Assembly (NCBI GenBank): GCA_027019165.1
Contig: JALUXC010000010.1
Location: 124,001-188,000 of the forward strand
DNA: 64,000 bases
Direction of reading: 5' to 3'
From: Pseudophaeobacter sp.
Lineage (GTDB): Bacteria; Pseudomonadota; Alphaproteobacteria; Rhodobacterales; Rhodobacteraceae
A model generated the notes under the pieces. The model was not told the origin of the DNA. It saw nothing but the letters and a program-made list of their open reading frames with translations, and did no database searches. Below, one piece after another: positions 54,564 to 63,740 of this stretch (position 1 is its first letter; every line of letters starts with the position of its first letter). The position numbers and the translations under genes were made by a program.

Positions 54564-55204
54564 TGGCGATTGTTATCATCAATCCCAACAGCACGGCCTC
54601 AATGACAGAGGCGATGCTGGCCCAAGCCCGCAGGGCGGCACCCAACCAGCGTTTCGAAGGTTGGACCTCACACAATGGGCCTGCCTCTATCCAAGGGGTC
54701 GAGGACGGAGAAGCAGCAACACCCCCCCTCCTTGAGCTTGTCGACAAAGCCTCAAGCTCGGGGGCGAATGGCATAATCATCGGTTGCTTTGACGACACCG
54801 GTCTCGACGAAGCAACCAAGCGTGCCGACTGTCCCGTCATCGGTATCGGCCAAGCCTCATATCACTACGCGGCCCTCAGGAACTGGCGGTTCAGTGTCGT
54901 AACAACCCTGTCTGTGTCTGTGCCGATTATCGACGCCAACATCCGGCGCACGGGTCTGGGAGGATACCTGTCAAAGGTCCGCGCCTCGGAAGTGCCTGTT
55001 TTGGAGCTGGAGGCAGATCCCGAAAAGGCCTCTGAGATCATCAAGTCAGCGGCCCTGCAGGCCCAGAAGCTGGATAGCATCGCTGCCGTCGTTCTGGGAT
55101 GTGCAGGCATGGTCGAGGTTTCTGACAAAGTCAAAACAGCACTTGCCATAGAAACCATCGATCCAGTCACCTGCGCCGCGCGCTGCTGGAACTGGCTCAA
55201 TTGA
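54563..55204 (+). CDS. Asp/Glu/hydantoin racemase family protein
   Basis: A 213-residue two-Cys racemase fold. The first catalytic Cys is in IIGCFDDTGLDEA near residue 73; the second in VVLGCAGMVEV near residue 180. VIINPNSTASMTE is the typical start. It may racemise an amino acid or a hydantoin entering through the transporter. The start overlaps the permease stop (tgatg), which supports a shared role. No hydantoinase lies in this operon; the one at 5.1 kb is far away. Confidence 0.85.
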   Translation: MAIVIINPNSTASMTEAMLAQARRAAPNQRFEGWTSHNGPASIQGVEDGEAATPPLLELVDKASSSGANGIIIGCFDDTGLDEATKRADCPVIGIGQASYHYAALRNWRFSVVTTLSVSVPIIDANIRRTGLGGYLSKVRASEVPVLELEADPEKASEIIKSAALQAQKLDSIAAVVLGCAGMVEVSDKVKTALAIETIDPVTCAARCWNWLN

Positions 55205-55453
55205 TGCGCATGTCCAATGGACAAAGTCAGGTCATTTAGTACCGCTCCTGAATTTTGCAGCACCTGCAACTCTGGACTTAAAACCGCCTTGCGGCAATGC
55301 AGCAAAGAAGCGGAGTGCTACGCGTTTGGGATGTCAGCTTTCGGAAAGAGGGCCTGATCAGCTCGCGCTCGCCGCAAAAGTCCGGTCTCCGCCGCCTGTA
55401 CCATACAACTGTATGTATTTTCGCGATTTCTCTTGCAACTTTCAATCACATTT

Positions 55454-55468
55454 GTTCTTGGTATGTTC
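55454..55468 (+). promoter_or_regulatory. LexA-like box (GTTC-N7-GTTC)
   Basis: gttcttggtatgttc matches the alphaproteobacterial LexA pattern, two GTTC separated by seven bases. It lies 35 bases before the ATG at 55504, in a 300-base gap otherwise empty. The pattern is short enough to occur by chance about twice in a window of this size, so position is the main support. Confidence 0.45.
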
Positions 55469-55503
55469 CTACCTGTTGAACCCGTACTGAGTAAGGAGAT
55501 TTT

Positions 55504-55770
55504 ATGAGTGCAGATAGCAGAAACAGCAATACAGCCGACAAAGACCCCGGATTGAAGCGCCCGTTCATGCTGGCCTATACCGTCAAGCCGATTGATGATG
55601 GCAAGAATTCCGTTTGGAGCAAGATCGGTGCCGCCTGGGCACATAAGGATGGGGAAGGTTATGAGGTCCGCATGGACGCGCTGCCTGTCGATGGGCGTGT
55701 TGTCTTGCGAACGGTGAATGACCGCGATGCCGAGCAATCCGGCGAGGTTCTTGATCGCTCACCGCAATAG
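55504..55770 (+). CDS. Small hypothetical protein, possible SOS-controlled element gene
   Basis: An 88-residue soluble protein beginning MSADSRNSNTADKDPG and carrying VWSKIGAAWAHKDGEGYEVR, with the feel of a small single-domain beta-rich protein. No family is assigned. A clear aaggag precedes ATG 55504, and a LexA-like box sits just upstream. It lies at the head of the ardA-parB side of the element, so it may act early in transfer or after damage. Confidence 0.6.
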   Translation: MSADSRNSNTADKDPGLKRPFMLAYTVKPIDDGKNSVWSKIGAAWAHKDGEGYEVRMDALPVDGRVVLRTVNDRDAEQSGEVLDRSPQ

Positions 55771-56221
55771 AATAGATAAGCCAGTTTACTGCGTGGGGAG
55801 AGGGCGATCCTGTTGGGTCGCCCTTATTCTTTGCGCACCTCGGCGCAGCCGATCAGGCTCTCGTACAAGCACCAAGCCCGCCCGCGCGGTCTTGGCCATT
55901 CGGCGTTCTTCTTTTGAAAAGCCAAATCGTTGGCTTTTCATCCCGCAAGCGGGAACAATCATCACTCCCTGGTGTGGTTTTGTGGCGGCTTTGCCGCCGC
56001 ATTCGTGGTCTTTGTCGGGGAAGCCGAGAGGCGTTGCCTCTTCTCTCCCCGCAAGAAAAACAGATCGAAGAGATGCTTGCTTTGACGGTTTCCGGCACGC
56101 TGGAGCCTCCGCCAAAGACAGAGCATCTTTCGCCGATTTTTCTTGTCCCCTCCCATCTCCACTCTCGGCGAGGGCCAAGGGTTGCAAGCGCAACCCCTGA
56201 TCCAATTGAGAGGAGAACATC
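55771..56221. other. 450-base leader before ardA with five hairpins
   Basis: No gene is credible here; the open frames on both strands have no family-like content. The stretch holds five stem-loops (55916-55939, 55941-55954, 55984-55998, 56027-56041 and 56179-56196). The strongest is gaaaagccaa/ttggcttttc with loop atcg; gggttgc/gcaaccc lies just before ardA. This density recalls the leading regions of conjugative plasmids, where hairpins act as promoters in single-stranded DNA. Confidence 0.55.
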
Positions 56222-56728
56222 ATGACCATTCAACTCCATGCCCAACCCTACGATATTTCTGCGGCGGGTTTCTATTTCGACAGCTACGAGGATTATGCCG
56301 ACAAGGCTTTGAAAATGCGGAACGCTTACGGCGATCCCGTCGAAGAATTCGAAATCCAGTTCATCGATGGCGATCAAATCGACTGCGATCTTGCCCGCGC
56401 CATCGGCCTCAATCAGGCCAATCTCAAACAGTATTTCGATGCGGTGGAAGACTGGGACGACGACGACAAGACTCGCGTGATTTTAGCGGTGGGCGAATGT
56501 GGCTACACCTTCGAAGACAGCACCCAGCCGAGCGACTTTGATCTGGACATCTATCCCTTCGACACGATGCGCGAATTTGCCGAGCATTTTGTCGAAGAAG
56601 GTCTTTTCGGCGACATCCCCGAACGCCTGCAATTCTACATCGATTATGACGCCATCGCCCGTGATCTGGGCATGGATTATGCCGAGGCTGAGGTCGCTGG
56701 CACCCGTTTGATTTACCGCTGCGCATGA
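56222..56728 (+). CDS. ArdA-like antirestriction protein
   Basis: A 168-residue, very acidic protein that mimics DNA and blocks type I restriction enzymes during entry into a new host. The C-terminal half carries the ArdA-like pattern FEDSTQPSDFDLDIYPFDTM, AEHFVEEGLFGDIPE and FYIDYDAIARDLG. Acidic residues are spread along its length. It lies behind a hairpin-rich leader and before the ParB-like gene, a usual place for early-expressed transfer genes. ATG 56222 has gagaggagaa close by. Confidence 0.85.
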   Translation: MTIQLHAQPYDISAAGFYFDSYEDYADKALKMRNAYGDPVEEFEIQFIDGDQIDCDLARAIGLNQANLKQYFDAVEDWDDDDKTRVILAVGECGYTFEDSTQPSDFDLDIYPFDTMREFAEHFVEEGLFGDIPERLQFYIDYDAIARDLGMDYAEAEVAGTRLIYRCA

Positions 56729-56811
56729 AGGGAATGCAGCCCCAAGCCGTTCCGTGTGAGCGGTTTCAGGGTGCAATCCCGCATCGAGTTATCAGAAAAG
56801 GAAACATTCCC

Positions 56812-58575
56812 ATGACATTACAACATATCGACATCAACGACCTCACCATTTCCCCGCTCAACGTGCGCAAATACGGCACGAAGGACTGCACCGATCTGGT
56901 GATCAGCATCCGCGCCCTTGGCGTTTTACAACCGCTCTTGGTACGCCCTGCTGGTGAGGGCTTCGAGGTGGTCGCAGGCCAGCGACGTTTGAACGCCTGC
57001 CGCATCCTTGCCGAAGAAGGGGAAATCACCCCGATCCCGTGCCTTGTGATGGCCGAGGGGGATGACGCAGCCGCAATCGAAGCCTCGCTTGCCGAGAATG
57101 TCGAACGCCTTCCCATGGATGAGGTGGATCAGTTCAAGGCTTTTTCCAAGCTCTTGAAAGAAGGCCGCACAGCCGAGGATATCGCCGAAACCTTCGGCAT
57201 CACCGAGCGTATGGTTGCGCAGCGTCTGGCTTTGGGACGGCTGCATGCGCCGATCCTGACCGCCTATCGCAAGGGTGATCTTCATGCCCGTGACATCCGC
57301 AACCTGACCATGGCAACCATGAAGCAGCAGAAGGCATGGTGGTCATTGGTCAAAGACGAAGGCAGCAATGTCCCCACGGGACAGCGTCTGAAAGACTGGC
57401 TCTTCGGCGGGGCGCATATCCCGACCGACCATGCGCTCTTTGACGTGGAAGAATCCGGCTTGCCGGTTGTTGCCGATCTCTTTGGGGAGGACAGCTATTT
57501 TGCCGACAGCGAAGCGTTCTGGGCTTCGCAAAATGCCGTCATTGCCGAACGGGTTACGGCCTATCACGCAGAGGGCTGGGCAGATGTGATCGTGATGGAC
57601 GTCGGCGCGTATTTTGCAAACTGGGACTATCGCACGGCCTCCAAGGCCAAGGGTGGCAAGGTGTTCATCACCTGCACAAGTCAAGGCGAGGTCAGTTTCC
57701 ACGAGGGCTATCTGACCAGTGCCGAGGCCAAACGTCTTGAGAAGGCCGAAGCAGGCACACCGCCTACGCAGAAGCCCGAAATCACCAAAGCCATGCAGAA
57801 TTATCTCGATCTGCACCGCCATGCCGCCGTGCGCCGTGACCTTCTGGATGCGCCCGACATGGCCTTGCGCCTGATCGCGGCGCATATGATTGCGGGATCA
57901 TCGCTCTGGGACGTGCAGGCCGACCCGCAAAAAGGGACGAAACCCGATATTGCCGAGAGCCTTGCCACCAATACCGCGCAGCAGGCCTTCGAGGCAGAAT
58001 CTCAGGCCGTGGCGGAACTCCTGGAACGGGATGGAACATTGCTGGCAACCCGCGGGGGTTATGAGTCGCGCCCCGACATGGCGATTGTGCTGACCAAGCT
58101 GATGCTGCTGGATGATACGTCAGTCCTGCGCATCCTCACATGTCTGATGGCAGACAGTCTCGCAGTGGGCACCGACCTGATCGAAATGCTGGCAGTCGAG
58201 TTATCCACGGACATGACCTCTGCGTGGGAAATCGACGATACTTTCTTTGATCTGATGCGTGACAAGGAGGCCATTAACGTCATGGTCGCGGAAATCGCGG
58301 GCGAAACAGTCGCAAATCAGAACGTGACTGCGACTGCCAAGGTGCAGAAATCCATCATCAAGGCCTGCCTTGATGGTACCCGCACCACGCAGGTCGAGAA
58401 CTGGACACCGCGCTACATGACAGTGCCACCGCAGGGCTACACCAGCCGCAGCGCTTTTGTGGAACCTTCACTCGAGGCCGAAGGCCTCGCTATCGCGGCG
58501 GAAGAACACACTCATGGCTCGGGGCACATGGCAGTGTTCCGAGCCAGCCCACAAAAAAAGCGCGGCCAGCCCTGA
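56812..58575 (+). CDS. ParB/RepB/Spo0J-type nuclease-fold protein
   Basis: A 587-residue plasmid-type ParB-like protein, longer than chromosomal ParB (about 300). The N-terminal ParB domain has ISPLNVRKYG, GVLQPLLVRPAGEGFEVVAG, QRRLNACRILAEEGE and ASLAENVERLPMDEVDQFKA. A helix-turn-helix follows with TAEDIAETFGITERMVAQRL. The long C-terminal part is unlike known partition proteins. No ParA partner is visible, so a role in copy control, DNA protection or gene regulation is as likely as partition. The ATG 56812 has aaaaggaaa. Confidence 0.85.
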   Translation: MTLQHIDINDLTISPLNVRKYGTKDCTDLVISIRALGVLQPLLVRPAGEGFEVVAGQRRLNACRILAEEGEITPIPCLVMAEGDDAAAIEASLAENVERLPMDEVDQFKAFSKLLKEGRTAEDIAETFGITERMVAQRLALGRLHAPILTAYRKGDLHARDIRNLTMATMKQQKAWWSLVKDEGSNVPTGQRLKDWLFGGAHIPTDHALFDVEESGLPVVADLFGEDSYFADSEAFWASQNAVIAERVTAYHAEGWADVIVMDVGAYFANWDYRTASKAKGGKVFITCTSQGEVSFHEGYLTSAEAKRLEKAEAGTPPTQKPEITKAMQNYLDLHRHAAVRRDLLDAPDMALRLIAAHMIAGSSLWDVQADPQKGTKPDIAESLATNTAQQAFEAESQAVAELLERDGTLLATRGGYESRPDMAIVLTKLMLLDDTSVLRILTCLMADSLAVGTDLIEMLAVELSTDMTSAWEIDDTFFDLMRDKEAINVMVAEIAGETVANQNVTATAKVQKSIIKACLDGTRTTQVENWTPRYMTVPPQGYTSRSAFVEPSLEAEGLAIAAEEHTHGSGHMAVFRASPQKKRGQP

Positions 58576-58589
58576 CGGGCTGCCCGCGC
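58560..58589. terminator. Large hairpin at the end of the ParB-like gene
   Basis: Thirteen-base arms with one mismatch enclose the loop tgac and overlap the stop codon. An A7 run on its left gives a T tail to minus-strand transcripts, so it ends transcription coming from the right more clearly than that of parB. Confidence 0.55.
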
Positions 58590-58653
58590 CGCATTTGATA
58601 TTAAGAACAAGTATGTGGTAGTATAAAGTAGGATAATCAAATTGGGGCCATCT

Positions 58654-58905
58654 ATGAGTATGATCAAAAAGAGCATTACCGTGACCGACAGTCAGGACGC
58701 CTTCATTCAGGCGCAGATCGCCTCCGGTCACTATGCGTCCGACAGCGAAGTGATCCGCGAAGCCCTGCGCGAAAAGGAACTGCGCATGGCCGAGATTGAC
58801 TCCCTGCGCACGAAGCTGATCGCCTCCGAAGAAAGCGGTCTCAGCGAGCGCAGTCCCGCCGACATCCGAAAAGCCGCGAAGGAGCGCCTGAAAAACGCTC
58901 TATGA
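58654..58905 (+). CDS. parD: ParD-type antitoxin
   Basis: An 83-residue ribbon-helix-helix antitoxin. KKSITVTDSQDAFIQAQIAS with SGHYASDSEVIREALR is the ParD/CopG pattern. It binds its own promoter and neutralises the toxin that follows. Its stop overlaps the toxin's ATG by four bases. A start at TTG 58642 is possible, but the ATG is preferred. The pair stabilises the element by killing cells that lose it. Confidence 0.88.
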   Translation: MSMIKKSITVTDSQDAFIQAQIASGHYASDSEVIREALREKELRMAEIDSLRTKLIASEESGLSERSPADIRKAAKERLKNAL

Positions 58906-59195
58906 CAAAACTGACGCTCCGCATTACACATGTCGCGGATCAGGACCTCGACGATCTCTACACCGAAGGCTTCACGACTTGGGGCGAAGCCCAGGCCGAC
59001 CGCTACTATGACGGCTTGCTGGAGCGGTTCGAGCGCATTCGCGAACACCCGAAAATGTATCCGGCGGTCGACGACATCCGCGAAGGCTACCGCCGCTCCG
59101 TCTATGAAAAACACAGCATTTACTATGTAATCGACGAGGACTCCGTCGAAATCCGAGCGGTCGTAAAGTATCAGGACGTAGCACGCAGGTCATAA
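58902..59195 (+). CDS. parE: ParE/RelE-type toxin
   Basis: A 97-residue toxin of the ParE superfamily. LRITHVADQDLDDLYTEGFT, YDGLLERFERIREHPKMYPA and RRSVYEKHSIYYVIDEDSVE are the typical sequence blocks. Members poison DNA gyrase; others cut mRNA, so the target is not fixed. Its start overlaps the antitoxin's stop. No C-terminal damage is seen. Confidence 0.88.
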   Translation: MTKLTLRITHVADQDLDDLYTEGFTTWGEAQADRYYDGLLERFERIREHPKMYPAVDDIREGYRRSVYEKHSIYYVIDEDSVEIRAVVKYQDVARRS

Positions 59196-59299
59196 CCGCA
59201 ACTCCAACCATTCGCTGCAATCCGTATCAACCGTCGAGATGCGGACAGAACAGACATGAGCTGCGGTTGCACCAATGACCACTCTTGCGTCAATTTTGC

Positions 59300-59893
59300 T
59301 TAGTTCGGTCGCCCAAAGAAACATACATATCCGTCGGGATCGGTGATTTCAAAACCACGCAGGCCGTCATCAGGATCATCTTGAAGGGGCTTTCTGAAAG
59401 AGACACCACGGCTTTCGAATTCTTCAGCCAACCTATCGGGATTCGATGCATAAACGAACGCGTCCAAACGAGCCCACTCATGCACTTGATGATTCGGTTT
59501 CGGGACGATTTCATCCCCGATGACCTTGATCATTATCTGTGCCGCCCCGCGCCCGACGATTGCGAAAAACGCATCCCCTTGAGGACCCTTGAAACGACAC
59601 TCAAACCCAAGTTTTTTGGTGTAGTATTCTATGGAAGCCGAGAGATCGCTGACAATGAAGAAAGGCGAGCAAGGGCCTACCGTATCAACGGCTTCAGGTT
59701 TTACGCCCTTCTGTCCTGAAAAGACACTGGACCGCATCGCACGCCAACTCGAAAAACCGAAGTCACGCGCTACTGAAAGTTGTGCATCAGCAAGCCGTGC
59801 TTCTTTGCCTTCAGCCTGCCATTGCTGCAATCTTTGTTTAGCAGTCTTTTTTAGCCACTCGATATTGGCGGATTCAGGGAGTGGTTTTGACAT
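59300..59893 (-). CDS. VOC family (glyoxalase/bleomycin-resistance fold) protein with N-terminal extension
   Basis: A 197-residue protein. Residues 1-75 form a helical extension (NIEWLKKTAKQRLQQWQAEG, then QLSVARDFGFSSWRAM) seen before several VOC and ankyrin proteins. The VOC domain has FIVSDLSASIEYYTKKLGFE and EITDPDGYVCFFGRP. It could bind or modify a small toxic molecule; the metal ligands of true glyoxalase are not all clear. It is transcribed toward the ParE gene, with about 100 bases of gap. Confidence 0.8.
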   Translation of the reverse strand: MSKPLPESANIEWLKKTAKQRLQQWQAEGKEARLADAQLSVARDFGFSSWRAMRSSVFSGQKGVKPEAVDTVGPCSPFFIVSDLSASIEYYTKKLGFECRFKGPQGDAFFAIVGRGAAQIMIKVIGDEIVPKPNHQVHEWARLDAFVYASNPDRLAEEFESRGVSFRKPLQDDPDDGLRGFEITDPDGYVCFFGRPN

Positions 59894-60274
59894 GTTTCAC
59901 CTTCTTCCATGCAGGCCCGGCGTCCGCGTTCTCAGGCTGAAAAAAGGTCTATGACAGATCAAATTGACAGGTGGGTTCTACCCTTTTCGCGGACCGACGG
60001 CATCCTCTGTGCCAATACGATCCATAAAACTCATAACTGAGAGGGTGTCAACTTTGTTGAAAGTATGTGCTCCATTTATTGGTATTCGCCGAAGCCGACA
60101 TTTAAGAGCGTCTCAGCGTCGGTCAATTTGGGCTCTTTCCGGACCTTCGCTGCGCGCTGTCCAACAAAGGCCGGGAAACGTCAGCAACGCGGACGAGTTG
60201 CCGTTTCTTGGATCATCTTGATTTTTCTGCCTAGTTGAATAGCGTGACCCGAGGCAAAGCTATGGAGCAGCGGC
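59894..60274. other. 380-base intergenic region
   Basis: Between the VOC and LysE genes on opposite strands, and so likely to contain both promoters. A stretch near 60130 (gggctcttt with ccggaccttcgctgc) recurs in part near 60978 after the LysE gene, which suggests short dispersed intergenic repeats. No open frame here is credible. Confidence 0.4.
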
Positions 60275-60913
60275 ATGATCGATTGGACAGGACTGACCTC
60301 AATCCTTGCGGCTTTTTTGATCGTCGCAGCTTCGCCTGGGCCAGCAACTTTGGCAGTTAGCACGGTGTCTGCTGCTTCTGGGCGCAAAAGCGGAATGATC
60401 TTCGGCGCAGGTCTTGCATTCGGTCTCGCGTTTTGGGGGGTAATCGCCGCAACAGGCCTCGGGGCCATTCTTCAAGCATCCACGCACCTACTGATCGCAC
60501 TGAAAGTAGGTGGAGGAATCTATCTGCTTTGGCTGGCATATGGATCGGCTCGCTCTGCAATGCGCGCGGCACCTGAAAAGCCGGGTCTGGACAGTCAATT
60601 CCGGTCAAGTGAGAAGCGACTGTTCGTTAAAGGACTTGCACTTAACCTGTCCAATCCCAAGGCTGTCGTCGCTTGGATGGCTGCGCTTTCGGTTGGCCTT
60701 GGATCTGATGACGGATTGATGGCCATGGTCATAGCCACGCTTGGATGCGCATTGACCGGGCTTCTCATCTACGCGGCCTATGCGGCTGCATTTTCGCTCT
60801 CAGTCATCATGAACGGATACGTGAAGTTCCGTCGTTGGATCGATGGACTGGTTTCGGCTCTCTTCGCCATTGCTGGGATCGCACTCATCCGGTCAGCGTT
60901 GACAAGAAGCTAA
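60275..60913 (+). CDS. LysE/RhtB family amino-acid exporter
   Basis: A 212-residue inner-membrane exporter with about six hydrophobic segments. The N-terminal FLIVAASPGPATLAVSTVSA with ASPGPA and GLALNLSNPKAVVAWMAALS with NPKA are the family signatures. Substrates are usually amino acids or homoserine lactones. It is an isolated gene; the unit could be cargo of the element. Downstream (60914-61037) no gene is seen. Confidence 0.9.
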   Translation: MIDWTGLTSILAAFLIVAASPGPATLAVSTVSAASGRKSGMIFGAGLAFGLAFWGVIAATGLGAILQASTHLLIALKVGGGIYLLWLAYGSARSAMRAAPEKPGLDSQFRSSEKRLFVKGLALNLSNPKAVVAWMAALSVGLGSDDGLMAMVIATLGCALTGLLIYAAYAAAFSLSVIMNGYVKFRRWIDGLVSALFAIAGIALIRSALTRS

Positions 60914-61037
60914 CGTTTCCCACGGGCGGTATCCTTCGATATCAGCCATTCGTTTTATGTGCAGCATCCGTTGAAATGGGCTCTTTTTAGCTTTCTCTGC
61001 GGTTTGACTGAATGGCCGCGACATCCGAGTTCCCGAC

Positions 61038-63740
61038 TTACCCCATAGACGGTCCATCACGGGTTCGGGTCGGGCGGCGTTGTTGTGTTCGATCCATCGC
61101 CCAGGTGGGTCGATCTCGATTGTTGACGAAGACGCCCATGTTTTCGCGGTGGCGGGTCATCGCGACGTAGATAAGGTGGCGATCCATAGAGCGGGAGGTC
61201 AGAACGTAGGATTGGTCGACCGTTGCACCTTGGGATTTGTGGATGGTGACAGCATAGCCGTGATCGAAGCTGTGGAAGTCGTTTGGATTAAAGCAGACGA
61301 GGCGATCTTCATCGCCATCTAGAGCAACAGCCATTTGACCGTTCTCCGCTTTTACGACGGTGCCCAGCATGCCGTTCTTGACGCCGATATTTTTGTCATT
61401 GCGTGTGAAGACGATGCGGTCGTCTGCTGCAAAGGCGCGTTTGCCTGTGTCCGTTTTGAACAGGGTTTCAGGTGATGCCTCGCCGTTTGAGCGTAGTGCA
61501 GAACGGATGGCCTGGTTGAGCGCATGCACATCCTTGCGTTTGTGGGCGAAGGCCAGACGGGATTTGGCGGCCCCATTTGCGGCGACATCTATTGCGTAGG
61601 TTCCGACCAGTGCCTCAATCGCCGTTTCGCGTGTGTGACTACGAGATACGGCACCGCGATTTTCATAGCTTTTTATGGCGCTCCACATATCGCCGTCAGC
61701 CAGATCGCGCGAGGCTCTTTTCTGCCAATCCGCCGTCTGGCGGTGGATTTCGGTCAGGCGGTCCGCGCCATGCGTTTTGACGATCTGCCTAAATGGGGTA
61801 CCCGCCTCGATGGGTTGTAGTTGATCGGGATCGCCGACCAGTACCAGTTTTGCGCCAATCTCGTTCATTTTGGTGGCAACACGCGCTAACTGTCGTGTGC
61901 CGACCATTCCGGCTTCGTCGATGACGAGGACATCACCCTTTGAGATCGGTTCATTTCCATTTTCCCATGACAGTTCCAGCGAAGCCAGCGTTCGGCTTTT
62001 GATGCCGGAGGCATTCTGTAGTTCCTCTGCCGCTTTCCCTGCCAGAGCGGCTCCGTGAACAGTAACGCCTTGTTTCGCCCAAGCGTTCTGCGCCGTTGCG
62101 AGCAAAGTGCTTTTCCCTGCGCCCGCGAGTCCGACAACAGAGGAAAGTTGTTTATCACCCAAAACATGGCGCAGGGCGTGTTGTTGTTCGTCGCTCAGTT
62201 TGCCACCGAAGGCCCGTTTCATGTTGGCATTCTGCGTTTTGATCGCGTCTTTGATATGCGACGCAGACACAGCAAATCCGTGTTGGCTCACCATCAATCC
62301 GGTCGCATGAACCAATTTCCGCTCGGCAGCCTGATAGTTCTTCGTCGTGAAGACAGGGACAGTCCCATCATCGGGCAACCGCACCAGTTGAGGCGCGCGC
62401 ATGGCCTGATCCGCCGCCTTTTGCAACGCCATTGGATCGTCAATCTTCTGAGCGAGCGTACGCAACACATCAACCCGTTTGAAGGCCGCTTTGGTTCGCG
62501 AGATATGATCCAGAACCAATTCAGGTGATTTAACAAGTTGGGCGGCGGAATATGAGACACCGCCATCGTTCAGAACAAGCGCTTGTTTAGGATCAGTTTG
62601 AACTTGCCTGTGGAACGCAACAGACAGGCCTTGTTTCTGGGCATCCCGCGCGAGGGCTCGCCGTTCGCTGAGATGTTTGGTGATCAGAACCTGTTGCGCC
62701 GCACGGTTCTGGTGCTCTGCAGCCCGTGCCTCAGCTTCAATCTGGCGAAGCCTTATCTGATATTGACCCGTTGCACGCGACAAGAGCCCACGCAGGCCTT
62801 TGGGCAGACCGGCTTGTCGCGTTTTGATGTCTTCAAGGCGTTGGACTGCTTGCCGCTTGAGCAGATCAGCACGTTCTTGGCGTTGTGCTTCAACCAGCTT
62901 GGCCCGCCGGGCTTCGAAAGCAGTCTTCTGAGGATCGACGGTTTGCCTGAGCAAGTCCTGCAAACGATCAGCGACCTTGTCAACGGACGGCAGGTTCCTC
63001 TCAGATCCGAGCCGCGCCCGCATCTCGTTGGGTTTGACGCCACACCAACGTGAGAGCGACCAGACTTTGCCGGATGCATCGACAGCCACAAAGCCACGCC
63101 GATCACCACATGCAAGGACAAAGCCGTGCTCATTCAGGGCCGCCTCAAACCCCGCCTTAGAATCGGACGCTTCCCAGCACCCCCGAAACATTTTCTTGAT
63201 GGCCTTCGGATCACGCTTGGTGCGATTGGCTTGCCCGGCTTCCTCACGGCTGTAATTCAGCGGATCGCGTTTTGCTTTGTTCTCAAACCCGCGCGGAACC
63301 TCCCAATCATGGGAGAGGAACAGTTCGTGAGACAGCGCTGTTAGCTTGCGTTTATAATGCGGCATGTTGATCGCTTTGAGCGCCAGCCCATCAATCCGTG
63401 ACCAGACAGCATGGGCATGCCGCCGACCATTCTTTTCGTGGAAGACAATCGCGCGGGGCTGACCCGTGAGACCCAAACGCTGCTCGGCTTGAGCCACCGC
63501 CGCTTCGAACTCCGCAACGGATACCTCAGCGTCAGTGGGTGGGTTCAGAGATAACGAGAACAGGTATTTCTGGCACTGTGTGGCATTGGATATCGCCTCT
63601 GCCTCGGCAAACGCGCCAAGCAAATCCTCGGCAACGAACCCGCGCATAGAATGCACGGTGACATGATCGTTGTCGCGCGGATTCAGCAAATGCCGTGCGA
63701 GTTCGGATCCATAGCCACGTTCGTTGCCCTTAAGAATCAC
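61038..63740 (-). CDS. Relaxase fused to a RecD-like helicase
   Basis: A 900-residue DNA transfer protein. The N-terminal relaxase has HEKNGRRHAHAVWSRID with the His residues 101, 108 and 110 as the metal triad; its Tyr is likely Tyr10 (ERGYGSELARHLL). A charged helical centre (about 240-400) precedes a helicase of the TraI/RecD type: GLAGAGKST near 540, VLVIDEAGMVGT, KLVLVGDPDQLQPIEAG, YAVTIHKSQGATVD and YVAMTRHRE near 870. It nicks at oriT and may unwind the strand for transfer. Its start overlaps the mobC-like stop by four bases. Confidence 0.88.
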   Translation of the reverse strand: MILKGNERGYGSELARHLLNPRDNDHVTVHSMRGFVAEDLLGAFAEAEAISNATQCQKYLFSLSLNPPTDAEVSVAEFEAAVAQAEQRLGLTGQPRAIVFHEKNGRRHAHAVWSRIDGLALKAINMPHYKRKLTALSHELFLSHDWEVPRGFENKAKRDPLNYSREEAGQANRTKRDPKAIKKMFRGCWEASDSKAGFEAALNEHGFVLACGDRRGFVAVDASGKVWSLSRWCGVKPNEMRARLGSERNLPSVDKVADRLQDLLRQTVDPQKTAFEARRAKLVEAQRQERADLLKRQAVQRLEDIKTRQAGLPKGLRGLLSRATGQYQIRLRQIEAEARAAEHQNRAAQQVLITKHLSERRALARDAQKQGLSVAFHRQVQTDPKQALVLNDGGVSYSAAQLVKSPELVLDHISRTKAAFKRVDVLRTLAQKIDDPMALQKAADQAMRAPQLVRLPDDGTVPVFTTKNYQAAERKLVHATGLMVSQHGFAVSASHIKDAIKTQNANMKRAFGGKLSDEQQHALRHVLGDKQLSSVVGLAGAGKSTLLATAQNAWAKQGVTVHGAALAGKAAEELQNASGIKSRTLASLELSWENGNEPISKGDVLVIDEAGMVGTRQLARVATKMNEIGAKLVLVGDPDQLQPIEAGTPFRQIVKTHGADRLTEIHRQTADWQKRASRDLADGDMWSAIKSYENRGAVSRSHTRETAIEALVGTYAIDVAANGAAKSRLAFAHKRKDVHALNQAIRSALRSNGEASPETLFKTDTGKRAFAADDRIVFTRNDKNIGVKNGMLGTVVKAENGQMAVALDGDEDRLVCFNPNDFHSFDHGYAVTIHKSQGATVDQSYVLTSRSMDRHLIYVAMTRHRENMGVFVNNRDRPTWAMDRTQQRRPTRTRDGPSMG

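Noticed and set aside
55718..56229. Open frames on both strands before ardA
   Set aside because: They are made of hairpin sequence and lack domains; the region is better explained as a leader.
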